DNA from: an uncultured Verrucomicrobiota bacterium
GTDB taxonomy: Bacteria > Verrucomicrobiota > Verrucomicrobiia > Limisphaerales > UBA9464
NCBI GenBank assembly: GCA_903864375.1
Contig: CAIPFS010000063.1
Coordinates: 1-6,616 of the forward strand
Length of the DNA stretch: 6,616 nucleotides
Direction: 5' to 3'
Below, piece by piece: positions 1 through 6,517 of this stretch. Numbering within the stretch: the stretch's first letter is position 1; each line of letters opens with the position of its first letter. The position numbers and the translations under genes were made by a program. A model generated the notes under the pieces. It had not been told where the DNA came from. It ran no database searches and saw only the letters and a list, made by a program, of their open reading frames with translations.

Positions 1-1
1 C

Positions 2-91
2 CGCTTCAGCATCCCCGATTTCGGCTCGTTCAGCGTCCGCGAGACCCCGAAGCGCACCGCGCTGAATCCCGCCACGGGCGAGAAGGTGTTC
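2..91 (+). other. HU/IHF-type DNA-binding protein segment joined in frame to ppdK
   Basis: The first codons of the open frame read RFSIPDFGSFSVRETPKR followed by TALNPATGEKVF. This aligns without gaps to the beta-arm region of HU proteins, for example E. coli HU-alpha [22 protein letters not shown]. The matching positions include the FGSF/FGTF turn, the basic arm and the NPxTGE tip that contacts DNA. PPDK at this place should instead have a glycine-rich stretch and a GTGVxFTRNPxTGEK-like lead-in. The PPDK match begins at NPATGEK (codons from base 65) and is unambiguous from YGEF (base 92). NPxTGE(K) occurs in both families, so bases ~65-91 could belong to either. The segment is a fragment: the HU N-terminal helices and the C-terminal strand and helix are absent. 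I infer a chimeric join; a real gene fusion is much less likely. Confidence 0.75.
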
Positions 92-1978
92 TATGGAGAA
101 TTCCTCATGAACGCCCAGGGTGAAGACGTGGTGGCCGGTGTTCGCACTCCCCAGCCGGTGGCAGAACTGAAGAAGGTCATGCCCGCCGCGTACAAGGAGC
201 TCGAAATCATCCGCGGCAACCTTGAGAAGCACTTCACCGACATGCAGGATTTTGAATTCACCATTCAGGATCGCCAGGTGTTCATGCTCCAGACCCGTAA
301 TGGCAAACGCACAGGCGTTGCGGCGGTCCGCATCGCGGCTGAAATGGTCAAGGAAAAGCTCATCGATTGGGAAACCGCCGTCATGCGCGTTCCGGCTGAC
401 CAGCTGGATCAGGTGCTGGCCCCGATTTTTGACCGCACCGCCGTCTCCAAGGCCCCGGTCATCGCCACCGGCCTTCCCGCCGGTCCCGGCGCGGCCACCG
501 GCAAAATCTACTTCAATGCCGACCGTGCAGTCGAAGCAGCGGCGAAGGGTGAAAAGGTCCTGCTCGTTCGAGTTGAAACCTCCCCCGAAGACCTTCGCGG
601 AATGATCGCCGCCGAAGGTATTCTCACCGCCCGGGGTGGCGTCAGTTCCCACGCCGCATTGGTGGCCCGTCAGATGGGCAAGGTTTGCGTCTGTGGCGCT
701 GCCGCCCTGCATGTCGACTACGACAGCCGAACCCTGACCGTCGGCAAAACGGTTTACAAGGAAGGCGACTTCCTCTCCATCGACGGCACCAGCGGAACGG
801 TCTTTGCCGGTGAATTGAAGACCGCTCCGGCGGAAGTCCTTCAGGGACTTCTCCATGGCGACAAGGAGGCCCAGAAGGGCGGCACCTACAAGAACTTCGT
901 CCAGTTGATGAAGTGGTGCTCACAAGCCACCCGGATGAGCGTGCGTACCAACGCCGACACGCCGGAGCAGACGAAAATCGCCATTGCCTTCGGTGCCACC
1001 GGCATCGGCCTCACCCGGACCGAGCACATGTTCTTCGAGGGTGATCGCATCGATGCCATGCGCGAAATGATCCTCGCCGACAACCTGGCGGATCGCGAAA
1101 AGGCGCTGGCCAAGCTTCTGCCCTATCAGCGCGCCGATTTCCTCGGGATCTTCAAGGCTCTCGAAGGTCATCCGGCCACCATTCGTTTCCTCGATCCGCC
1201 CCTGCACGAATTCCTGCCCCACTCCAAGGAGCAGCAGCTCGATCTGGCCAACAAGCTCAAGATCCCGGTCGAAAAGATCATGCAACGGGTCCATGAACTC
1301 CATGAGTTCAATCCGATGCTCGGTTTCCGGGGCTGCCGCCTCGGTATCCGCTATCCGGAAATCACCGCCATGCAGGCCCGGGCCGTTTTTGAAGCGGCTG
1401 CGGACGCCCAAAAGGCCAAGGTCAAAGCCAAGCCCGAAATCATGATTCCCCTCGTCGGTTTCAAGAAGGAACTCGACCTGCAGGTGGCTCTGGTCCACGA
1501 GGTGGCGGCAGCGGTTCAGAAGGAACGGAAGATCAAGCTCTCCTACTCGGTCGGCACCATGATCGAAATTCCTCGCGGAGCCCTGACCGCCGACGAAATC
1601 GCTCATACCGCCGAATTCTTCAGCTTCGGCACCAACGACCTGACCCAGACCACCCTGGGTATGAGCCGCGATGATTCCGGTTCATTCCTCGGTGCCTACC
1701 AGGAATCCGATATCGTCAAGAAGAACCCCTTCGCCACCATCGACCAGACCGGCGTGGGCCAGTTGATGGAGATCGCCATCACCAAGGGCCGCCAGACCCG
1801 GCCCGACATCAAGCTCGGCATCTGCGGCGAACACGGCGGCGAGCCGGATTCAGTGAAGTTCTGTCACAAGCTGGGCCTGAACTACGTCAGTTGCTCCCCC
1901 TATCGCGTGCCGGTGGCCCGTCTGGCTGCGGCTCAGGCAGCCATTGCCGAGGCCAAGGCGGCCAAGAAAAAGAAGTAA
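2..1978 (+). CDS. ppdK: Pyruvate, phosphate dikinase, C-terminal part (5' incomplete, aberrant 5' end)
   Basis: PPDK interconverts ATP, phosphate and pyruvate with AMP, pyrophosphate and PEP in the cytoplasm. Residues are counted from the valine codon at base 86. Seen: the end of the nucleotide-binding domain (YGEFLMNAQGEDVVAG near the start, then E57, Q69 and R71 in MQDFEFT...LQTRNGKRT, matching ATP-site residues of the Clostridium symbiosum enzyme). Next is the swivelling phosphohistidine domain with GILTARGGVSSHAA (His189, base 650). The PEP/pyruvate TIM barrel follows, with R311 in TRTEHMFF, R367 in RFLDPPLHEF, E494 in GTMIEIPR, N517/D518 in FGTNDLTQ and the acid/base C580 in GICGEHGG. 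All expected catalytic residues of the visible part are present. The protein ends in a lysine-rich tail before TAA. The family is about 870-900 residues, so roughly 240 N-terminal residues are missing. The first ~21 codons (2-64) are not PPDK-like but HU-like. GTG at 86 is an internal valine, not the start. The link to neighbours is weak; a terminator follows directly. Confidence 0.95.
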   Translation, partial: RFSIPDFGSFSVRETPKRTALNPATGEKVFYGEFLMNAQGEDVVAGVRTPQPVAELKKVMPAAYKELEIIRGNLEKHFTDMQDFEFTIQDRQVFMLQTRNGKRTGVAAVRIAAEMVKEKLIDWETAVMRVPADQLDQVLAPIFDRTAVSKAPVIATGLPAGPGAATGKIYFNADRAVEAAAKGEKVLLVRVETSPEDLRGMIAAEGILTARGGVSSHAALVARQMGKVCVCGAAALHVDYDSRTLTVGKTVYKEGDFLSIDGTSGTVFAGELKTAPAEVLQGLLHGDKEAQKGGTYKNFVQLMKWCSQATRMSVRTNADTPEQTKIAIAFGATGIGLTRTEHMFFEGDRIDAMREMILADNLADREKALAKLLPYQRADFLGIFKALEGHPATIRFLDPPLHEFLPHSKEQQLDLANKLKIPVEKIMQRVHELHEFNPMLGFRGCRLGIRYPEITAMQARAVFEAAADAQKAKVKAKPEIMIPLVGFKKELDLQVALVHEVAAAVQKERKIKLSYSVGTMIEIPRGALTADEIAHTAEFFSFGTNDLTQTTLGMSRDDSGSFLGAYQESDIVKKNPFATIDQTGVGQLMEIAITKGRQTRPDIKLGICGEHGGEPDSVKFCHKLGLNYVSCSPYRVPVARLAAAQAAIAEAKAAKKKK

Positions 1979-2167
1979 CCGCTGTCTTCGGACAAGGTCA
2001 TGATGCAGGCCGCCGGTTTCGATCGGCGGCCTTTTTGCTGGTTGGATTCAGGTGAGTTGCGTGTTGGACCCGAACTGAACCATTCCTCAGCCGGAGGGCA
2101 AAAACGGTCGGTTCCGTTGAGAGTATCAGAGATTGTATTTCATTGGAAAACCCGCCCTGATTATCCC
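1979..2167. other. Intergenic region between ppdK and the secreted-protein gene
   Basis: This 189-base gap holds the ppdK terminator and then about 130 bases that should contain the promoter and leader of the next gene. The downstream reading frame stays open back to an ATG at 2000. That extension runs through the terminator hairpin and encodes nothing recognisable, so I treat it as non-coding. A TTGAGA (2117-2122) resembles a -35 box, but no convincing -10 box lies at the right distance, so no promoter is called. Confidence 0.6.
2007..2036 (+). terminator. Rho-independent terminator after ppdK
   Basis: A GC-rich inverted repeat begins 29 bases after the ppdK stop. GGCCGCCG (2008-2015) pairs perfectly with CGGCGGCC (2024-2031). 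A G-T and a T-A pair extend the stem around a TTCG tetraloop (2018-2021), and five T residues follow at 2032-2036. This is the textbook form of an intrinsic terminator for plus-strand transcription and separates ppdK from the downstream surface-protein genes. Confidence 0.85.
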
Positions 2168-3667
2168 ATGTCCCGCCCCGTCCACCCTGACATCGGTCCA
2201 GATCCGTCCCGGGTTGCACCGCCGAATCCTCTCCGTCGGTGGGCCGGAAGGGCATATCGGGAAGTCGTCAGGATTTTCCGGATACCGGTTTTGATGGTCT
2301 GGATGGCAATCCTCTGGGGATCCCTTTCGACCGTCCATGGTGCTGAGTTTTTCACCCAAATCCGTGCGACCCCGTCTCCTGCGATTCTCAATCAGACGGT
2401 TGCCTTTTCAATCAACATCACCAACGTCTCGTCGACCGACTTCCGGGGAATGCTGCTCACCAACACCCTCCCCAATGCATCGGGCCTTCAGTCGGCAACA
2501 ACAACATTGGGAACGGTTAACACCAGTTCTGTCGGTTCGGTGGTGGTCAACATCGGCGCCCTGCCTGCGGGTCAGGCGGTGGTTATTACCATGAGCTTCC
2601 TGGTCTCGGGTTCGTCCCCGTTGACCAACCAATTGAGCGTGAGCGCCACCAGTGCCACCAACTCGCTGGAAGTGGATTCCTTTACCGCCAGCCTCGTGAC
2701 GACGGTGGTATCGGGGACCTCCGACCTTGGAGTCCAGCTTCAGGGACCGACCCAGTTCATTCTGCCCGGAGACCAAATCGCCTATACCATCGGCGTCACC
2801 AACGGCGGCCCGAATGCCGCCCTCTCCCCGGTTGTGGTCATCAGCATTCCCGGTGGGCTGACCTTCGGAAGTCTCTTACCGACCAACATCACCTACAGCC
2901 TGACGAATCAAACGGTCACTGCAATCCTCACGAATTCCGGCCCGAACACTCAGGAAGGGTTCATTCTCCATGTACAGGCCGCCTCCGCTGGCAGGGCCTT
3001 TCTGTATGTGTCGGTGTCCGCACCTGGCAATGTCGACCCGGTGTCCAGCAACAACGCCTCCCTACTGGCGATCACCATTGATTCACCCCCGACCAACGCG
3101 CTGGTGGTATCGCCGAATTCAGCCCAGCGATTCAATCCACAGACGGGTGCAATGGAGCAATCCGTCCGGGTGACCAACCCCGGTCTTTCATCCATCTCCG
3201 GCTTTCGGATTGCGGCCCCAGGGGTGACCAACGCGCTATTGGAGGCGGTCGGAACCAACTATTCCGTTCCCTTTGCCGCATATCCTGGAACATTGGAGCC
3301 GGGTGGGGCAGTGGACTTGTTGCTGAGTTTTTTTGTCCCTTCCCGTCAGCCATTGAATTCTTTGGTCTATCTCGCAACCGCCGAAGGCAGCAGTCTCGCT
3401 CCCATTCCTACCGGGACCGCGGTGGCGCTGGATGCAGCGGTCTGGCAGAAAACCAACGGGTTTCTGCTGGAATTCCCCAGCACGGTCGGTCAGGTCTATT
3501 CCGTGGTTTATGGTAGCGATGCTGCTTTCACGGATGCCACGGTGTCGCAACCCCCCATTATCGCCACCGCTTCACGCACCCAATGGATCGACACCGGCCC
3601 ACCACGGACCCTTTCCCATCCGGTGAACAATGCCTATCGCTTCTACAAGGTGATTCAGGTTCCCTGA
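2168..3667 (+). CDS. Secreted protein with DUF11-like beta-sandwich repeats
   Basis: With the ATG at 2168 the product is 499 residues; exact function unknown. Residues 1-36 form an arginine-rich leader, followed by a hydrophobic segment (about 39-56) and a likely signal-peptidase site at VHG/AEF (58/59), so export is expected. Residues ~66-165 and ~186-300 are two repeats of the DUF11 type (PSPAILNQTVAFSINITN...; GPTQFILPGDQIAYTIGVTN...), ending in the typical VDPVSSNNAS. Residues ~310-400 form a third beta-rich unit (FNPQTGAMEQSVRVTNPG...LEPGGAVDLLLSFFVP). The tail (~425-499, FLLEFPSTVGQVYSVVYGSD...WIDTGPP...RFYKVI) resembles a C-terminal segment I associate with verrucomicrobial exoproteins. 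There is no LPXTG, PEP-CTERM or transmembrane anchor at the end. Composition is rich in Ser, Thr, Asn and Val, as in adhesin or stalk-like proteins. The start is uncertain: no clear Shine-Dalgarno precedes 2168, ATG 2294 would leave a signal without basic residues, and ATG 2000 lies before the terminator. The gene is probably co-transcribed with the barrel gene downstream. Confidence 0.8.
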   Translation: MSRPVHPDIGPDPSRVAPPNPLRRWAGRAYREVVRIFRIPVLMVWMAILWGSLSTVHGAEFFTQIRATPSPAILNQTVAFSINITNVSSTDFRGMLLTNTLPNASGLQSATTTLGTVNTSSVGSVVVNIGALPAGQAVVITMSFLVSGSSPLTNQLSVSATSATNSLEVDSFTASLVTTVVSGTSDLGVQLQGPTQFILPGDQIAYTIGVTNGGPNAALSPVVVISIPGGLTFGSLLPTNITYSLTNQTVTAILTNSGPNTQEGFILHVQAASAGRAFLYVSVSAPGNVDPVSSNNASLLAITIDSPPTNALVVSPNSAQRFNPQTGAMEQSVRVTNPGLSSISGFRIAAPGVTNALLEAVGTNYSVPFAAYPGTLEPGGAVDLLLSFFVPSRQPLNSLVYLATAEGSSLAPIPTGTAVALDAAVWQKTNGFLLEFPSTVGQVYSVVYGSDAAFTDATVSQPPIIATASRTQWIDTGPPRTLSHPVNNAYRFYKVIQVP

Positions 3668-3670
3668 AGG
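3666..3670 (+). promoter_or_regulatory. Ribosome binding site of the outer-membrane barrel gene
   Basis: GAAGG lies 9 bases before the ATG at 3680 and overlaps the TGA stop (3665-3667) of the preceding gene. It fixes the start of the downstream gene. The 12-base gap between the genes argues for translation from one mRNA. Confidence 0.7.
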
Positions 3671-3679
3671 CCACATCCC

Positions 3680-4744
3680 ATGAAGACACCTCCGCGTCCC
3701 CTTCACGCACGATTGAAGCCGTGGATGATCGCCGGCCTTTTTCTGCCGCTGACGTGTTGTGCCGATGGCGAAACCGATGAGGACGTGGGATGGACCCGGG
3801 AATTCCGGATCGGGGCCATGACCACCCTCAACCTGACCGCCCGGTTTTCGACTCACGGGAGTTTCGCCGGTTCCAGCAGTTCCCCGGGACCCGCCGGGAT
3901 TTCGGGAGCGGACCACCGTTATGATGATGGTTTTGTCCGGGTGGACGGCACAGGAAACACCGGGGGGGTAACCTCCCTGTGGAGCTATACCAGCGCCAGT
4001 CAGTACAATTCCGCGAATCAGACTCTGACCTACCATGCCACCAGTTCTTACACTGCCACGGGAGACGCCAGGGTGGATGGAGCTTTAAATCCGGGGCTCG
4101 ATATGGCGTATGGCGGCAAGCTCGCTCAATGGGAGAGGCTGAGCCTCAGTTGGGAGATGGGCTTTCAATGGCAGAATTTAGGTTTCACCGATGATCACCC
4201 GCTGGCCGCCGTCGCCCAGAGAACGATCCACCAATTTTCCACCGGGGGCATTGTTATGCCCCAGGCCCCCTACAGCGGTGGGTCGTCGGGACTTGGCCCC
4301 GTGATTTCAGATCTCGCCACCGCCCTTCCAACCGAGACGGGCCTGTCGGGAACCGTCTCGGGAACCCGGAAGGTCGAGGGTACCCTCTATCTGCTCCGCT
4401 TCGGCCCCAAATTGAATTTTACCCTCTTTCCCCGCGTGGGATTGGGGGTCGGAGCCGGACCGTCCGTTGGATTTCTCGACGGAAAATATGACTACAACGA
4501 ACGATTGACCTTCGCCGACGGAAGCCAGGCCACTTCATCCGGAGGACATGGTTCGTCCGATATGGTGTTTGGAGGGTACATCGGCGCTACGCTGCATTTT
4601 TTTGTGCAGAAGGACGCGGATATCTATCTCGGTGCCCAGTTCATGTCCCTGGGGCATCAAAACTTCGGAACCAACGGACGGGAAGCCCGGGTCGACATGA
4701 GTCAGGGACTTCAGGTCATGGCGGGGATTCACTGGCCCTTCTGA
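3680..4744 (+). CDS. Predicted outer-membrane beta-barrel protein, function unknown
   Basis: The 354-residue product starts with a signal peptide: basic n-region (KTPPRPLHARLK), hydrophobic core MIAGLFLPLTCC and likely cleavage near CCA/DGE (residue 28). The two cysteines do not form a standard lipobox. Evidence for a barrel is the alternation of polar and hydrophobic residues in many short strands (EFRIGAMTTLNLTARF, RLSLSWEMGFQWQNLGF, GTLYLLRFGPKLNFTLF, RVGLGVGAGPSVGFLDGKY, MVFGGYIGATLHFFV, ADIYLGAQFMSL, GLQVMAGIHWPF), Gly/Ser-rich loops and a C-terminal phenylalanine, the signal used by the BAM machinery. The motif GADHRYDDGFVRVDGTGNTGG (residues 76-96) recalls an uncharacterised barrel family that I have seen in Verrucomicrobiota; this is recollection, not a search. 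Long loops at ~98-130 and 184-232 probably face outside. The gene follows the secreted DUF11-like gene by 12 bases with a good ribosome binding site, suggesting joint expression; whether the products interact is unknown. Transport, adhesion or a purely structural role are all possible. Confidence 0.8.
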   Translation: MKTPPRPLHARLKPWMIAGLFLPLTCCADGETDEDVGWTREFRIGAMTTLNLTARFSTHGSFAGSSSSPGPAGISGADHRYDDGFVRVDGTGNTGGVTSLWSYTSASQYNSANQTLTYHATSSYTATGDARVDGALNPGLDMAYGGKLAQWERLSLSWEMGFQWQNLGFTDDHPLAAVAQRTIHQFSTGGIVMPQAPYSGGSSGLGPVISDLATALPTETGLSGTVSGTRKVEGTLYLLRFGPKLNFTLFPRVGLGVGAGPSVGFLDGKYDYNERLTFADGSQATSSGGHGSSDMVFGGYIGATLHFFVQKDADIYLGAQFMSLGHQNFGTNGREARVDMSQGLQVMAGIHWPF

Positions 4745-5044
4745 GGCTGCGGACGGCTCATGGGCTTCGCCCGCTTCGGTGTCGTCGCCCGTCGTCAGAC
4801 GGTGCCGATCGATCTGGAGTCTCGATCCCGCATAAGACCGACCGTGATTTTGCTGGTGAGTGTCGCCAGCCCTTGAGGCCGTCGACCCGCCGGGCTATCC
4901 CGGATCGGGTTCCAGATCAGGAGAGTGAGCGCCGCCTCTCGCCCGGCGGCTGCAAATTGTCCCGGGCCGAACCGCGCCCGCCACGCGATTCAGCCGCAGT
5001 CATCTCCGGCCTGATCCCAAACCTTGCAGGGGGGGCTAGGGTGC
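4745..5044. other. Intergenic region between convergent genes, no credible gene
   Basis: These 300 bases lie between the barrel gene and the end of ilvB, so both flanking genes transcribe into it. Short open frames cross it on both strands, but their predicted products are Arg/Pro/Ser-rich with no recognisable domain or ribosome binding site. It contains small GC-rich hairpins (CCGGG/CCCGG at 4890-4903; GCCGCC/GGCGGC at 4931-4950) and a run of seven G (5029-5035). Neither hairpin is followed by a T-tract on either strand, so no intrinsic terminator can be assigned to either gene. I see no tRNA, repeat array or other ordered structure. Confidence 0.6.
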
Positions 5045-6517
5045 CTACCACTTCATGTCCGCAACGGTTTGACCGGCGGGAATGAAGGGGAGCACGTGTT
5101 CGGAGTAGGGCGTGACCACGTCGAGCACGTAGGCCGTCTCCGACGCCAGCATCCGTTCGAGAGCGGCGGTCAGATCCTTCCGGTACATCACGCGTTCGCA
5201 CGGCACATTGAAGCTGGTGCAGACCCGCACGTAATCAGGGTAAATCTGCTTCCGATTCTCCGGATTCCCGAGATACGTATGCCCGCGGTTGCCGCCGAAG
5301 AAGTTGTCCTCCCATTGCACCACCATGCCGAGGTGCTGGTTGTTCAAAATGATGGCCTTGGCCGCGATCTTCTCGACCCAGGCGGTTGCCAGCTCCTGCA
5401 CGTTCATCAGGAAGGAACCGTCGCCGTCGATATCGACCACCTGCTTGTCGGGGTGGGCCACCTTGATCCCGAGGGCGGACGGGAACCCAAAGCCCATCGA
5501 TCCGAGTCCGGCGCTGGTGATGAACTGGCGGGGAAACTTGTACTTGTACCATTGCCCGGCCCACATCTGGTGCTGACCCACACCGGTGGTGATGTAGGCG
5601 TCGCCCTTGGTCAGGCGATAAAGTTCCTGAAGAACCATCTGGGGCAGGATCACCTGGTCTTCAACACCGACCATGTGGTCCTTCATGTGATCGCTGTTGG
5701 CGATTTCGGGCGTGAGGCCGAATCGGAACGGAGCCTTTTCCTTCCATTCGGCCACCTGCGCGTGCCAGGCCGGGAAACGCCGCTTGATCCCACCGCGACG
5801 TTCAATCAAGGCATTCAGGCGGCTCAGCGCGTCCTTGAGGTCGCCATGAACCGCGAGGTGAGCGCGCTTGTTCTTGTTGTGCTCACTCGCATCGATGTCG
5901 ACATGGACAATGGTGCCGGTCTTGCAGAACTCCGTGAACTTGCCCGTGACGCGGTCATCAAAACGAACGCCAAACGCCAGGAGAAGGTACGCCCCGTCCT
6001 TGAGCTTCACCATCGGTTCCTTGAAACCGCTGCGATGAGCGAACTCGCCGTTGACGGCCCAGTTGGCAAACGCCGCGCCATGCATGCCCAGCCAGCGCAG
6101 GGAGAGGGGATGCTCTTCAGGGAATCCACCGATGCCCATCAGGGTGGTGGTCACGGGGATCTGGGTCGATTCCGCGAATTTCCGCAGCTCCTCGGCTGCA
6201 CCGGAAGTGATGATTCCGCCGCCGCAATACAGCACCGGACGTTCCGAATTCTCGATCAATCCAATGATCTCGTTCAGCTCGGTATCGCCGGCCTGCAATT
6301 CGGGATTGTAATTGCGCAAACCGGCTTTGACTTCCTCCAGGGTCGGCCAGACCGGACGGGTCTTTTCCTGCTGAACGTTCTTGGGGAAATCGAGAACCAC
6401 CGGACCGGGACGACCCGATTGGGCAATGTAGAAGGCCTCTTTGACGATCCGGGGGATGTCATTGATGTCGGTGATGAGATACGAGTGCTTCACGATCGGA
6501 AGCGTCACCCCGACCAT
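5045..6517 (-). CDS. ilvB: Acetolactate synthase large subunit, main open part (N-terminus interrupted)
   Basis: This enzyme joins two pyruvates (or pyruvate and 2-oxobutyrate) into acetohydroxy acids, the first common step of valine, leucine and isoleucine synthesis, using ThDP, Mg and FAD. Residues are counted from the Met at 6517. Seen: the end of the pyrimidine-binding domain (PIVKHSYLITDINDIPRIVKEAF, GRPGPVVLDFPKNVQ), the central FAD domain with LLLAFGVRFDDRVTGK (178-193), and the ThDP pyrophosphate domain with GVGQHQMWAGQ (312-322), GLGSMGFGFPSALG (337-350), the metal/ThDP motif GDGS (365-368) through NN (392-393), and W402 in QWEDNFF, the herbicide-site tryptophan. The FAD and ThDP motifs identify a biosynthetic AHAS rather than another ThDP enzyme. 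An extra loop of about 20 residues lies at ~156-176. The Met at 6517 is not the native start: homology continues upstream past a TAG at 6524-6526, and no ribosome binding site precedes it. No ilvN small-subunit gene follows within the window. The stop codon is TAG. Confidence 0.93.
   Translation of the reverse strand: MVGVTLPIVKHSYLITDINDIPRIVKEAFYIAQSGRPGPVVLDFPKNVQQEKTRPVWPTLEEVKAGLRNYNPELQAGDTELNEIIGLIENSERPVLYCGGGIITSGAAEELRKFAESTQIPVTTTLMGIGGFPEEHPLSLRWLGMHGAAFANWAVNGEFAHRSGFKEPMVKLKDGAYLLLAFGVRFDDRVTGKFTEFCKTGTIVHVDIDASEHNKNKRAHLAVHGDLKDALSRLNALIERRGGIKRRFPAWHAQVAEWKEKAPFRFGLTPEIANSDHMKDHMVGVEDQVILPQMVLQELYRLTKGDAYITTGVGQHQMWAGQWYKYKFPRQFITSAGLGSMGFGFPSALGIKVAHPDKQVVDIDGDGSFLMNVQELATAWVEKIAAKAIILNNQHLGMVVQWEDNFFGGNRGHTYLGNPENRKQIYPDYVRVCTSFNVPCERVMYRKDLTAALERMLASETAYVLDVVTPYSEHVLPFIPAGQTVADMKW

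Noticed and set aside
86..88. GTG as a possible start codon for PPDK
   Set aside because: PPDK homology (NPATGEK) already begins about seven codons upstream, no ribosome binding site precedes it, and a start here would remove most of the ATP-binding domain.
920..1606. Long open frame on the minus strand opposite ppdK (228 codons)
   Set aside because: It lies entirely antisense to strongly conserved PPDK coding sequence and its product has no recognisable domain; it reflects the codon bias of the real gene.
2117..2145. TTGAGA as a -35 promoter box for the secreted-protein gene
   Set aside because: No acceptable -10 box lies 16-18 bases downstream, and sigma factor preferences in this lineage are uncertain.
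3715..3765. Lipoprotein signal (LTCC) at the start of the barrel protein
   Set aside because: The residues before each Cys do not fit the lipobox pattern, and the rest of the protein with its C-terminal Phe fits an integral outer-membrane barrel cut by signal peptidase I.
3572..4036. Minus-strand open frame across the junction of the two surface-protein genes (154 codons)
   Set aside because: The translation shows no domain or signal, it has no ribosome binding site, and it overlaps two better-supported genes.
4931..4950. Hairpin GCCGCC/GGCGGC with an 8-base loop as a terminator for ilvB or the barrel gene
   Set aside because: The stem is only 6 base pairs and there is no T-tract on either strand; such hairpins are expected by chance in GC-rich DNA.
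4873..5201. Small open frames in the gap and over the end of ilvB (70 codons plus strand; 94 codons minus strand)
   Set aside because: Products are Arg/Pro/Ser-rich with no motif, and the frames run into ilvB coding sequence in the wrong frame or strand.
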